From assembly GCA_050741255.1 (NCBI GenBank), contig JBOIEQ010000023.1, positions 1 through 37,435 on the forward strand: 37,435 bases of DNA, in the 5' to 3' direction. Below the pieces are notes generated by a model that ran no database searches, was not told where the DNA came from, and worked only from the letters and a program-made list of their open reading frames with translations. The DNA is from CAZXNF01 sp050741255 (GTDB lineage Bacteria; Pseudomonadota; Gammaproteobacteria; Burkholderiales; SG8-41). A program made the position numbers and the translations under genes. Positions 1 through 7,364 of this stretch are shown here, one piece after another (within the stretch, counting starts at the first letter, position 1; each line of letters starts with the position of its first letter).

Positions 1-124
1 GGCGCGAGGAGGCCGCATAGCCCTTCTATGCAACGACGAGCGACGACGCAGACGGGTTCTTTTGGCTCAACCCGAAGGGAACGCGGGAGCACGGGTACCA
101 TCGGTCCATTGCGTTGTCGCCACT

Positions 125-219
125 CGCTTGCAGTGTCCGGCACTGCGGCGCGAGCGGCTCCTAGCACTGAACCCCTACTCCCGCGTTCGCCGCATACGTT
201 TAGGTCCATGACAGGCTCT
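125..219 (+). repeat. 95-bp repeat, left copy (inverted partner at 37341-37435)
   Basis: Read on the plus strand, this stretch matches the reverse complement of 37341-37435 along its full 95 bases with about 8 mismatches and no gaps. The core TTCGCCGCA[T/C]ACGTTTAGGT is shared apart from one base. Both copies have the same side facing inward. The family is not one I can name. It could be a dispersed non-coding repeat or the end of an insertion sequence. Confidence 0.85.
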
Positions 220-338
220 AGGCGCCCGTCGCCAGAGCCGGGCGTGCTTGGCGTTCGCCACCCCCTGCAGGTAGAATCGCGCGCTTCGCTGGGCCGCTCC
301 TCAGTGATTGAACTTTTGCGGCCGGCGCCCATCTGAAG

Positions 339-358
339 GGCGGCAAGTCTTTGCCGCC
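339..358 (+). promoter_or_regulatory. Stem-loop in the leader of the ABC transporter operon
   Basis: GGCGGCAA and TTGCCGCC form a perfect 8-bp stem around a GTCT loop, ending 42 bases before the ATG at 401. No T-tract follows, so it is not a typical intrinsic terminator. A role in the leader RNA is possible, as is chance in GC-rich DNA. Confidence 0.25.
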
Positions 359-400
359 GAGCCTGGGCCAGGGCGAAGCCCGAAGTCGATACCTAAACCA

Positions 401-1372
401 ATGATCCGCGTAGAAAATCTCGTCAAAGCTTTCGGCGCCAAGCGCGCCGTGAACGACGTGTCCTTTGCCGTCGAGCGCGGCGAGGTGCTGGGCTTCCTCG
501 GTCCCAACGGGGCGGGCAAGTCGACGACCATGCGGATCATCACCGGTTTTTACCCCCCGACCTCGGGCCGGGTGACGGTGGGCGGCTTTGATGTCGCTGA
601 AGACCCGATTCCCGCCAAGCGCCTGATCGGCTACCTGCCCGAGAACGCCCCGGGCTACGCGGACATGACGGTGCACGGTTTTCTCGGCTTCGCCGCGGAC
701 CTGCGCGGGCTCACCGGCGACACCAAGAAGAAGGCCGTGCACAAGGCGGTCGAGATCTGTTCGCTGGAAGGCGTGCTGTACCAGACGATCGACACGCTGT
801 CGAAGGGCTACAAGCACCGCACCTGCCTCGCCCAGTCGATCGTCCACGATCCCGATGTCCTGATCCTCGACGAGCCGACCGACGGCCTCGATCCCAACCA
901 GAAGCACGAGGCGCGCAGCCTGATCAAGCGGATGGGCGCGAGCAAGGCCATCGTGTTCTCGACCCACATCCTGGAAGAAGTCGAAGCCGCCTGCACGCGC
1001 GTCATCATCATCGACCGCGGCAGCGTCGTCGCCAACGGCACGCCAGCGGAGTTGAAGGCGCGCTCCGAGATGGCCGGGGCCGTGCGCGTGACGGTGTCGG
1101 GCGTGGCCGGTGCCGCGGTGGCGCAGCGCCTGGGCGCGATGCCCGGTGCCGCGCGCGCCGAGCCGCTGGAAGATGCCGGCGGCCGCAGCACCGTTCGTGT
1201 TTATCCAAAAACCCGCGGCGCGGCCTTCACTGCCGCCGTCGCGCAGTCCGCCCAGGCGGCGGGCTGGCAAGTGGAAGAGTTGGTCACGGAAGAAGGCCGG
1301 CTCGACGACGTGTTCCGCGCCATCACGCTGCCCGATACGGTCAGGCACGGCCACGGGGTGATCGCACGATGA
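401..1372 (+). CDS. ABC transporter ATP-binding protein (GldA-like)
   Basis: Cytoplasmic ATPase of an ABC-2 type transporter, 323 aa. Walker A GPNGAGKST lies at residues 34-42. The signature is a variant, LSKGYKHR (133-140), of the kind seen in GldA/CcmA-like ATPases. Walker B VLILDEPT is at 153-160 and the switch His in FSTHILEE at 189. After about residue 215 a C-terminal extension of the drug/gliding type follows. The ATG at 401 was chosen because homology to ABC ATPases begins right there (MIRVENLVKAFG); the open frame runs further upstream without family sequence. Its TGA overlaps the ATG of the permease (ATGA), so the two are translationally coupled. The substrate is unknown. The Gld name comes from Bacteroidetes gliding and does not imply gliding here. 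Confidence 0.93.
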   Translation: MIRVENLVKAFGAKRAVNDVSFAVERGEVLGFLGPNGAGKSTTMRIITGFYPPTSGRVTVGGFDVAEDPIPAKRLIGYLPENAPGYADMTVHGFLGFAADLRGLTGDTKKKAVHKAVEICSLEGVLYQTIDTLSKGYKHRTCLAQSIVHDPDVLILDEPTDGLDPNQKHEARSLIKRMGASKAIVFSTHILEEVEAACTRVIIIDRGSVVANGTPAELKARSEMAGAVRVTVSGVAGAAVAQRLGAMPGAARAEPLEDAGGRSTVRVYPKTRGAAFTAAVAQSAQAAGWQVEELVTEEGRLDDVFRAITLPDTVRHGHGVIAR

Positions 1373-2112
1373 ACGCCTGGACGAATATCAGGGCCATCGT
1401 GAAGCGCGAGCTGGGCGGCTACTTCAGCTCGCCGGTTGCCTATGTGTTCCTCGTCATCTTCCTGCTGCTGACCGGGTTCTTCACGTTCACGATCGGCAAT
1501 TTCTTCGAGCGCGGCGAAGCCTCGCTCGTGTCCTTCTTCACCTGGCACCCCTGGCTCTACCTGTTCCTGGTGCCCGCCGTCGGCATGCGCCTGTGGTCGG
1601 AAGAGCGCCGCCTCGGCACGCTCGAACTGCTGCTCACCATGCCGGTGACCACCGCGCAGGCGATCGTCGGCAAGTTTCTCGCGTCGTGGATCTTCCTCGC
1701 GCTGGCGCTGGCGCTGACCTTCCCGGTCTGGGTCACCGTCAACATCCTGGGCTCGCCGGACAACGGCGTGATTTTCGCCGGCTACATCGGCAGCCTGCTG
1801 CTCGCCGGCAGCTACCTCGCGATCGCGTCCATGACTTCCGCCATGACCCGCAACCAGGTCGTGAGCTTCATCGTCTCGGTGATGATCTGCCTGTTCCTGA
1901 TCCTCGCAGGCTTCACCCCCGTGACCGATCTGCTGGTGCGCTGGGCGAGTCCCTGGTTCGTCGACATCGTCGCCTCGTTTTCCGTGATGACGCACTTCGA
2001 CAGCTTCCAGCGCGGCGTGATCGAGCTGCGCGACGTCGCCTTCTTCGGTTCGCTGATCGGCTTCGCGCTGTTCGCGACCGGCGTCATCATCCGCGGTCTG
2101 CGGGCGGGCTGA
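1369..2112 (+). CDS. ABC-2 family permease (GldF-like)
   Basis: Integral membrane subunit, 247 aa, partner of the ATPase encoded just upstream (4-base overlap). Hydrophobic segments near residues 20-45, 60-80, 105-130, 140-165, 170-190 and 225-245 give about six membrane spans, as usual for ABC-2 permeases. The RLWSEERRLGTLELLLTMPV stretch near residue 80 is the conserved cytoplasmic segment of this family (ABC-2 permeases of the GldF/NosY type). The gene ends seven bases before the GldG-like gene. ATPase, permease, GldG-like and DUF4340-like proteins form a widespread but functionally uncharacterised set in Proteobacteria. Transport direction and cargo cannot be told from sequence. Confidence 0.92.
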   Translation: MNAWTNIRAIVKRELGGYFSSPVAYVFLVIFLLLTGFFTFTIGNFFERGEASLVSFFTWHPWLYLFLVPAVGMRLWSEERRLGTLELLLTMPVTTAQAIVGKFLASWIFLALALALTFPVWVTVNILGSPDNGVIFAGYIGSLLLAGSYLAIASMTSAMTRNQVVSFIVSVMICLFLILAGFTPVTDLLVRWASPWFVDIVASFSVMTHFDSFQRGVIELRDVAFFGSLIGFALFATGVIIRGLRAG

Positions 2113-2119
2113 GGCGCAC

Positions 2120-4129
2120 ATGAACAAAAAAGCCCTCGAGACCCTGCTCCTGTCCACCGGCGGCGTGCTGCTGGTGTTCGTGATCCTCGTTGCCGCCAAT
2201 TTCCTGCTGTCGGCGATCCCGGCCCGCATCGACCTGACCCAGGGCAACGTCTACACCCTCTCCGACGGCACGCGCCAGGTGCTGGGCAAGCTCGATTCGC
2301 CGGTCAAGATCCGTTTCTATTACTCGCAGGGCAACAGTGCGGTCCCGGTCGCACTGAAGACCTTCGCCAAGCGCGTCGAGGACCTGCTGACCGAATACAA
2401 GTCCGCGTCCAGGGGCAGGATCATCATCGAGAAGCTGAATCCCGAGCCCGATTCGGATGCCGAGGATTCGGCCTCGCTCGACGGCATCGACGGCCAGCTC
2501 ACGAACACCCAGGAGAAGTTCTACCTGGGCCTGTCGGTCAGCTTCCTCGACCAGAAGGTGGCGATTCCCATCCTCGCCCCGGAGCGCGAGCGCCTGCTCG
2601 AGTACGACATCACGCGCGCGATCTCGCAGGTCACGCAGACGAAGAAACCGGTGGTCGGCGTGATGAGCGCGCTGCCGGTGTTCGGCCGCTCCCTCGATCC
2701 GACCGGCGGCAAGCAGCCGGCGGACCCGTGGGTGGTGCTGTCCGAACTGAAGCGCAATTTCGACGTGCGCGAAGTCGCCCAGAGCGCGGCCCGCATCCCC
2801 GACGACATCAAGGTGCTGCTGGTGATCCACCCGCGCGACCTGACGGAGGAGGGCGAATACGCGATCGACCAGTTCGTCCTGCGCGGCGGCAAGCTGATCG
2901 CCTTCCTCGATCCGTACTGCTACTTCGACCAGCAGCGCGACGTGCAGAACCCGTTCGGCGGCACGCAGGCGACGTCCTCGTCCTTCCCGCGCCTGCTGAA
3001 GGCCTGGGGCTACGACATGCCGCTCGGCAAGGTCGTCGCCGACCTGACCTTCGCCAGCGGGCAGGGCGCGCGGCTGCTGCCGACGCTGCTCAACCTGCAG
3101 GGCGATGCGCTGAACCAGGACGACGTGGTGACGAGCCAGGTCGGCACCATGCTGATTCCGTTCGGCAGCTGGCTCGCACCGCTGTCGGAAGCCAAGGACG
3201 CGACGAAGGATGGCGCAAAGGACGCGACGAAGGATATGGCCAAGGACACCGCCAAGGATGCCCCTGCCGCCAAGCCGCCGGCGACGGGACTGACAGCGAC
3301 GGTGCTGGCGAAGACCTCGCCGAACTCCATGCTGGTCGACCTCATCATCGCGACGCTCACCGGCGAGCCGTCCACGCGCGGCTTCGAGCCGTCGGGCAAG
3401 GAAAACGCCCTCGCGCTGCGCCTGTCCGGCAAGTTCAAGACGGCTTTCCCCGAGGGCAAGCCGCAGCCGTACACGCCGCCGCCCCCGCCCCCGAAAAAAG
3501 GCGAGAAGGCCGCCCCCGCGCCGGTGGCGAAACCCGCCGCGGACGTCCCGCACCTCACCGAAGCGAAGGAAGACACGCAGGTCGTGATCGTCTCCGACGC
3601 CGACATGCTGGCCGACGGCGCCGCGGTCGAAGTGCAGGAAGTGTTCGGCCAGAAGGTCATCGTGCCGCGCAACGGCAACCTGAACTTCCTGCAGAGCCTG
3701 GTCGAGCAGTTCGCCGGCGACAGCGCACTGGGCAGCCTGCGCAGCCGCGCGGCCTTCTCCAAGCCGCTGACCGTGACGCAGAACCTCGCGCAGCGCGCGC
3801 AGGAGCAATACCTCGGCAAGATCAAGGAACTCGAGGACAACCTGCAGCAGACGCAGGACAAGCTGCAGGCGCTGCAGAAGGCGCGCGGCGCCGGCGCCGG
3901 CACCGTGCTGACACCCGAACAGCAGGCCGAGGTCGAAGCCTTCCGCAAGAAGTCGCTCGAGACCAAGGGCGAGCTGAAGGAGCTGCGCAAGACGCTCCGC
4001 ATCGAGACCGACCGCCTCGAGTTCATCACCAAGCTCGTCAACATCGGCCTGATGCCGTTCCTGGTGGCGTTGGCGGGTCTCGCCCTGTTCCTGTCCCGCC
4101 GCCGTCGCGCCGCCGCGCGCGCCGCTTAA
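2120..4129 (+). CDS. GldG-family ABC transporter auxiliary protein
   Basis: Protein of 669 aa anchored at both ends. One membrane span lies near residues 8-30, a large extracytoplasmic domain follows, and a second span lies near 639-658, followed by an Arg-rich cytoplasmic tail. The N-terminal TLSDGTRQVLGKLDSPVKI region is typical of GldG/ABC_transp_aux proteins (COG3225). A Lys/Asp-rich repeat (about residues 357-382) and a Pro/Lys-rich stretch (about 450-475) interrupt the domain. A coiled coil rich in Glu, Lys and Gln (about 557-637) precedes the second span. GAGG of the upstream TGAGGCGCAC serves as ribosome binding site. It probably acts with the ABC subunits at the inner membrane; its molecular role is unknown. 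Confidence 0.9.
   Translation: MNKKALETLLLSTGGVLLVFVILVAANFLLSAIPARIDLTQGNVYTLSDGTRQVLGKLDSPVKIRFYYSQGNSAVPVALKTFAKRVEDLLTEYKSASRGRIIIEKLNPEPDSDAEDSASLDGIDGQLTNTQEKFYLGLSVSFLDQKVAIPILAPERERLLEYDITRAISQVTQTKKPVVGVMSALPVFGRSLDPTGGKQPADPWVVLSELKRNFDVREVAQSAARIPDDIKVLLVIHPRDLTEEGEYAIDQFVLRGGKLIAFLDPYCYFDQQRDVQNPFGGTQATSSSFPRLLKAWGYDMPLGKVVADLTFASGQGARLLPTLLNLQGDALNQDDVVTSQVGTMLIPFGSWLAPLSEAKDATKDGAKDATKDMAKDTAKDAPAAKPPATGLTATVLAKTSPNSMLVDLIIATLTGEPSTRGFEPSGKENALALRLSGKFKTAFPEGKPQPYTPPPPPPKKGEKAAPAPVAKPAADVPHLTEAKEDTQVVIVSDADMLADGAAVEVQEVFGQKVIVPRNGNLNFLQSLVEQFAGDSALGSLRSRAAFSKPLTVTQNLAQRAQEQYLGKIKELEDNLQQTQDKLQALQKARGAGAGTVLTPEQQAEVEAFRKKSLETKGELKELRKTLRIETDRLEFITKLVNIGLMPFLVALAGLALFLSRRRRAAARAA
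3190..3262 (+). repeat. In-frame short tandem repeats encoding a Lys/Asp-rich linker
   Basis: Degenerate units related to AAGGACGCGACG and GCCAAGGA recur here, so the GldG-like protein reads KDATKDGAKDATKD and similar, with charged residues spaced every three or four positions. The segment is probably an exposed helical or disordered linker that grew by replication slippage. Confidence 0.75.
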
Positions 4130-4146
4130 TCCGGTCGGCCCACGTC

Positions 4147-5301
4147 ATGTCCCGCCGCGCGCTGCTCATCCTGCTCGCCGTGTTCGCGCTGCTCGGCATC
4201 GGCGTATTGGCCTACGTCTGGCAGGACGACGCCTCGTGGCGCAAATCCGATATGCGCACCGGCGAGAAGCTGCTGCCGGCTTTCGTCGTCAACGACGTCT
4301 ACGAGATCCAGCTGCGCGACGCGAAGTCGCAGGTCAACCTCGTCCGCACCGGCGACCGCTGGGTGCTGAAGGAGCGCGCCGACTTCCCGGCCAATTTCAC
4401 GGAGATCGGCGACCTCCTGGTGAAGCTCTCCGACCTCAAGGTGGTGCAGACCGAATCGGTCGCGCCCGCACAGCTCGTGCGGCTCGACCTCGCACCGCCG
4501 CCCGCGCCGGGCGCGGACGCCAAGGCGGCCGAGGGCACGGGCCTCGCCGTCGTGCTGAAGGCCAAGGACGGCAAGGAGCTCGCCAGCCTCGTCTTCGGCA
4601 AGAAGGTGCTGAAGAAGGACCCGCTGAATCCGCTGCCGGCGGCGAAGGACGGCACCCCCGCGGGCCGCTACGTCTGGCAGCCGGCCCGCCCGCAGACGGT
4701 GGTCGCGATCGGCGACCCGATGTCCAACCTGGAAGTGCAGATCGGCCGCTGGCTCGACCGCAAGTTCGTCAAGATCGAACGCATCAAGTCCATCGCCGGA
4801 CCGGGCTGGAAGATCGAGCGCAGCGACGAATACGAACCGTGGAAGCTGGTCGGCGGTGGCAATCTCAGCCCGCAGGCCGCCGGCTCGATCGCCGCGGTCG
4901 TCGGCAACCTTGCCTTCGAGGACGTCGCGACGGGCATGAAGCCGGCCGACCTGGTGAAACCCGTCGAGCTGACCGCGCTGACCTTCGACGGCCTGACCTA
5001 CACGGTGCGCGCCGCCCGCCGCGGCGACACCACCGAGGGCCTGCTGACGGTGACCGTCGCGGGCGAGCCGATCGCAAAGCGCCCGCCCGAGAAGAACGAG
5101 AATCCCGAGATGGCCGCCAAGCGTGACAAGCAGTTCGAGGAAGACCGCAAGCGGCTGCTGGACCGGCTCGCCTACGACCGGCTGCTGGCCGACCGCGTGT
5201 TCGTCGTGTCGGCGCAGACCGCGGCGCCCATCATCCTGCGCACGCGCGCCGATTTCCTGGCGAAGCCGCCCCCGCCGCCCGCGCCGGGCGCGAAGAAGTA
5301 A
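4147..5301 (+). CDS. DUF4340 domain-containing protein
   Basis: Protein of 384 aa with one N-terminal membrane anchor (LLILLAVFALLGIGVLAYVW, about residues 6-25). An extracytoplasmic domain follows whose pattern (VYEIQLRDAK, DRWVLKERADFPAN, GDPMSNLEVQIGRWLDRKFVKIE) fits the DUF4340 family. That family is routinely encoded after GldG-like proteins. The ATG at 4147 sits 17 bases after the GldG stop and directly before the anchor; the open frame upstream is the shadow of the GldG gene. The C terminus is Pro-rich. Function is unknown; a structural or gating partner of the ABC complex is inferred from gene order. Confidence 0.88.
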   Translation: MSRRALLILLAVFALLGIGVLAYVWQDDASWRKSDMRTGEKLLPAFVVNDVYEIQLRDAKSQVNLVRTGDRWVLKERADFPANFTEIGDLLVKLSDLKVVQTESVAPAQLVRLDLAPPPAPGADAKAAEGTGLAVVLKAKDGKELASLVFGKKVLKKDPLNPLPAAKDGTPAGRYVWQPARPQTVVAIGDPMSNLEVQIGRWLDRKFVKIERIKSIAGPGWKIERSDEYEPWKLVGGGNLSPQAAGSIAAVVGNLAFEDVATGMKPADLVKPVELTALTFDGLTYTVRAARRGDTTEGLLTVTVAGEPIAKRPPEKNENPEMAAKRDKQFEEDRKRLLDRLAYDRLLADRVFVVSAQTAAPIILRTRADFLAKPPPPPAPGAKK

Positions 5302-5310
5302 ACTCCGGCC

Positions 5311-5508
5311 ATGAAGTTCAAGGTCGCCCCCAAGTCCCCCGTGTTCCCGCAGGCCACGCGCTGGTCGATGGAGAAGCGCAAGGGCGGCTACGAGTCCGAC
5401 ATCACCGCGATGGTGCGGAACATGCTGAAGGACGAAACGATCCTCGAAGACCAGCGCTTCGCGTGGGACCGCTGGCGCAACGACGAGCGGCTGGCGGGCA
5501 AGGAATAG
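5311..5508 (+). CDS. Small conserved-looking protein of unknown function (65 aa)
   Basis: A 65-aa soluble, charged protein (MKFKVAPKSPVFPQATRWSM...). It starts nine bases after the DUF4340 stop and is therefore likely the last gene of the ABC operon. Its composition is not that of a GC-rich shadow frame: it has Trp, Tyr, Phe, Met and a balanced Lys/Glu content. No signal peptide, membrane span or cysteine is present. I do not recognise the family. Confidence 0.65.
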   Translation: MKFKVAPKSPVFPQATRWSMEKRKGGYESDITAMVRNMLKDETILEDQRFAWDRWRNDERLAGKE

Positions 5509-5520
5509 CCGTCAGGAGTG

Positions 5521-5675
5521 GCCGCCAAGATCTCGATACCCCCTTGAGGGGTACGCCAAGGCCGCCAAGAAAGTCTGATTGTAGTTTCGATGTGACAAGA
5601 CACTTCCGGCCGGGTCCGGGGTTTAATCATCCCCTGTTTTCCTTGGCGTTCTTTGCGTCGTGGCGGCGATAAGCT
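5521..5675. repeat. Intergenic REP-like inverted repeat with 33-base hairpin module
   Basis: CCGCCAAG motifs on the left and CCTTGGCG / GTGGCGGC on the right form a loose inverted repeat between the ABC operon and the Bug gene. Inside it, 5529-5561 carries a module with a TACCCC...GGGGTA hairpin that matches 21617-21649 at 31 of 33 bases. I see no gene in this gap. Confidence 0.7.
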
Positions 5676-5700
5676 TTTTTCGTTGGTCAGGAGGATCCCC

Positions 5701-6663
5701 GTGAAAATTTCGACCTCATGCCTCGCGGCGGTCCTGACGTCCGCCGCCGCCATCGCTCCGGCGGCCGATTACCCGGTGAAGCCAGTGCGTATCATTGCCG
5801 CCTCCTCGCCCGGCAGCGCGGTCGACATCGTCGTGCGCATCATCGCGCAGAAGCTGGCGGAGCCGCTCGGTCAGCAGGTGATCGTGGACAACCGTGCGGG
5901 CGCCGGCGGCAACCTCGGCGCCGAACTCGCGGCGAAAGCCCCGCCCGACGGCTACACGCTGTTCATCGGCTCGCCGGCGCACGCCATCAACACGGGGCTC
6001 TACCGCAGGCTGAACTACGACCTCCTGCGGGATTTTGCCCCGGTGAGCCAGGTGACGACCGGCGCGTACATGGTGGTGGTCCATCCCTCGCTGCCCGCGA
6101 AGACCCTGAAGGAGCTGGCCGCACTGGCGCGCGCGAAACCCGGACAGCTCAACTTTTCCTCGGCCGGCGCGGGCAACGCCACGCATCTCGCGGGCGAATT
6201 GTTCAAGAGCCTGACGAAGACCAGCATCGAGCACGTGCCCTACAAGGGCGGCGGTCCCGCCATGACCGACCTGATCGGCGGACAGGTCCAGATCATGTTC
6301 CCCAACCTCACGCAGGCGCTGCCGCAGGTGAAGACCGGCCGCATCCGCGCGCTGGCGGTCACCAGCGAAAAGCGGTCGCCTTCCGCGCCCGACGTGCCGA
6401 CCGGTATCGAGTCCGGCCTCCCGGGCTATGTGGTGACGTCGTGGTTCGGCATCCTGGTGCCGGCGGGGACGCCGCGCGAGATCGTCATGAAGCTCAACGG
6501 CGACCTGGTGCAGACCCTGCGCGCGCCTGACGTGCGGGACAAGCTGGCCGGCGACGGCGCTGAGCCCGTGACGTCGACCCCCGAGCAGTTCGGAGTATTC
6601 CTCAAGTCCGAAGTCACTAAGTGGACCCAGGTGATCCGCGAAGCGAAGATCGCGCCGGAATGA
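5701..6663 (+). CDS. Bug/TctC family tripartite tricarboxylate transporter substrate-binding protein
   Basis: Secreted binding protein of 320 aa. The GTG at 5701 is preferred over an upstream ATG because GGTCAGGAGG precedes it by about six bases and it begins directly with a signal peptide (VKISTSCLAAVLTSAAAIAPAA). The mature part starts with YPVKPVRIIAASSPG and contains the family landmarks VDNRAGAGGNLGAE, APPDGYTL, HVPYKGGGPAMTDLIGGQVQ and GRIRALAVTSEKRS. Bug proteins typically bind small carboxylates or related anions through the amino-terminal loop and feed TctAB-type permeases. No TctA or TctB gene lies in the window, so this is an orphan receptor with unknown ligand. It stands alone, followed by convergent yaeQ ten bases away. 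Confidence 0.93.
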   Translation: MKISTSCLAAVLTSAAAIAPAADYPVKPVRIIAASSPGSAVDIVVRIIAQKLAEPLGQQVIVDNRAGAGGNLGAELAAKAPPDGYTLFIGSPAHAINTGLYRRLNYDLLRDFAPVSQVTTGAYMVVVHPSLPAKTLKELAALARAKPGQLNFSSAGAGNATHLAGELFKSLTKTSIEHVPYKGGGPAMTDLIGGQVQIMFPNLTQALPQVKTGRIRALAVTSEKRSPSAPDVPTGIESGLPGYVVTSWFGILVPAGTPREIVMKLNGDLVQTLRAPDVRDKLAGDGAEPVTSTPEQFGVFLKSEVTKWTQVIREAKIAPE

Positions 6664-6672
6664 CCGGTTGAT

Positions 6673-7221
6673 TCAGCCGTTCGCCGGCGCCTTCAGCACT
6701 TCAGCGGCGACCGTCACCGACGTCTGCTCGTCCGAGAAGGTCACGTCCCCTTCCTGCACCAGGCACTGCAGCCGCATGTTCTTCTGAGCGAGCCCGGCCA
6801 GCGCCTGCGTGGTCGCCGTCGGCAGCCTGAACACGGTCAGGGCATCGATGGCTTCCAGCTCGGTGCCGCTTTGCGCCCACCAGCGGTCCGCGCCGCGGCC
6901 GTAGGCATAGATGGCGACCGCCGCCGCTCGCCCCGCGGCCCGGCGCACCTGCTTTACCTCCGGCAGCCCCACGTCGATCCACTGCAGGATCACGCCGGTG
7001 AGGTCCTTGCGCCAGAGTGCCGGCTCATCCGCGCTGCTGAGTCCATTGCCGAACGCGAGCGCCGGGTCGGCATGCAGGGCGAAGGCCAGCAGGCGCACCA
7101 TCATCCGCTCGTCGGTCTCGGAGGGATGGCGCGCGAGCGTCAGCGCGTGGGTCTCGTAGTAGGGGCGGTCGAGGTCGCTGACCTGCAACTCGGCCTTGAA
7201 GATGGTGGCGTTGAGCGCCAT
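6673..7221 (-). CDS. yaeQ: YaeQ family protein
   Basis: Protein of 182 aa, the family's usual length. MALNATIFKAELQVSDLDR, YYETHALTLARHPSETDERMMVRLLAFAL and the WIDVGLP segment are hallmark YaeQ sequences. The family adopts a PD-(D/E)XK nuclease-like fold; its cellular function is not settled, though it was once linked to suppression of RfaH loss in enterics. The ATG at 7221 is chosen over an upstream start (7341) because TAGGAGGTCG lies just upstream and homology begins here. The extra upstream frame runs through a palindromic repeat. It is transcribed alone or as the last gene after the thioesterase. Confidence 0.93.
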   Translation of the reverse strand: MALNATIFKAELQVSDLDRPYYETHALTLARHPSETDERMMVRLLAFALHADPALAFGNGLSSADEPALWRKDLTGVILQWIDVGLPEVKQVRRAAGRAAAVAIYAYGRGADRWWAQSGTELEAIDALTVFRLPTATTQALAGLAQKNMRLQCLVQEGDVTFSDEQTSVTVAAEVLKAPANG

Positions 7222-7242
7222 AGCGGGACGACCTCTATTCAG

Positions 7243-7347
7243 CCGTTCGTATTGAGCGCAGCGCAGCGGAGTCGAAATATGAACGGCATGCACTACATTG
7301 GGCATGCTTCGACTTCGCGCCTGTGGCGCTACGCTCAGCACGAACGG
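7243..7347. repeat. Large imperfect palindrome between thioesterase gene and yaeQ
   Basis: CCGTTCGTATTGAGCGCAGC at the left edge pairs with GCTACGCTCAGCACGAACGG at the right edge. Inner parts (AGTCGAAATATG against GCATGCTTCGACTT) continue the pairing. This resembles the interspersed CCGTTCGTG(G/C)TGAGC...GTCGAA repeats found in many proteobacterial genomes. It lies 3' of the thioesterase gene on the minus strand and could act as a transcript-end structure. Confidence 0.75.
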
Positions 7348-7364
7348 TCACTCTCAACAATTTA

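Larger units (their letters stand above)
1..400. other. Gene-free left edge
   Basis: No convincing gene lies in the first 400 bases. The open frames here (for example 28-336) have Arg/Ser/Pro-rich compositions typical of chance frames in GC-rich DNA. The region holds one copy of the terminal inverted repeat (125-219) and a short stem-loop (339-358) before the first real gene at 401. Bases 1-124 may belong to the same repeat family, because the right-hand copy runs off the window edge, but this cannot be tested here. Confidence 0.6.

Noticed and set aside
28..336. 102-aa open frame at the left edge
   Set aside because: It runs through the terminal repeat and has an Arg/Ser/Pro-rich shadow composition. 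The similarity of its SPHTFRS stretch to a frame at 37242-37427 only reflects the inverted DNA repeat.
339..358. Intrinsic terminator or attenuator before the ABC operon
   Set aside because: The stem is perfect but there is no T-tract, so only an unspecific stem-loop is reported.
3190..3262. Possible CRISPR-like array
   Set aside because: Units are short, degenerate, in frame with a coding sequence and have no spacers.
2087..3808. 573-aa minus-strand frame across the GldG-like gene
   Set aside because: Antisense shadow, rich in Arg, His, Ala and Gln with no domain. The plus-strand frame has clear family sequence.
5521..5675. Small RNA gene in the gap before the Bug gene
   Set aside because: The structure is explained by dispersed inverted repeats; no promoter or terminator pattern specific to an RNA gene is visible.
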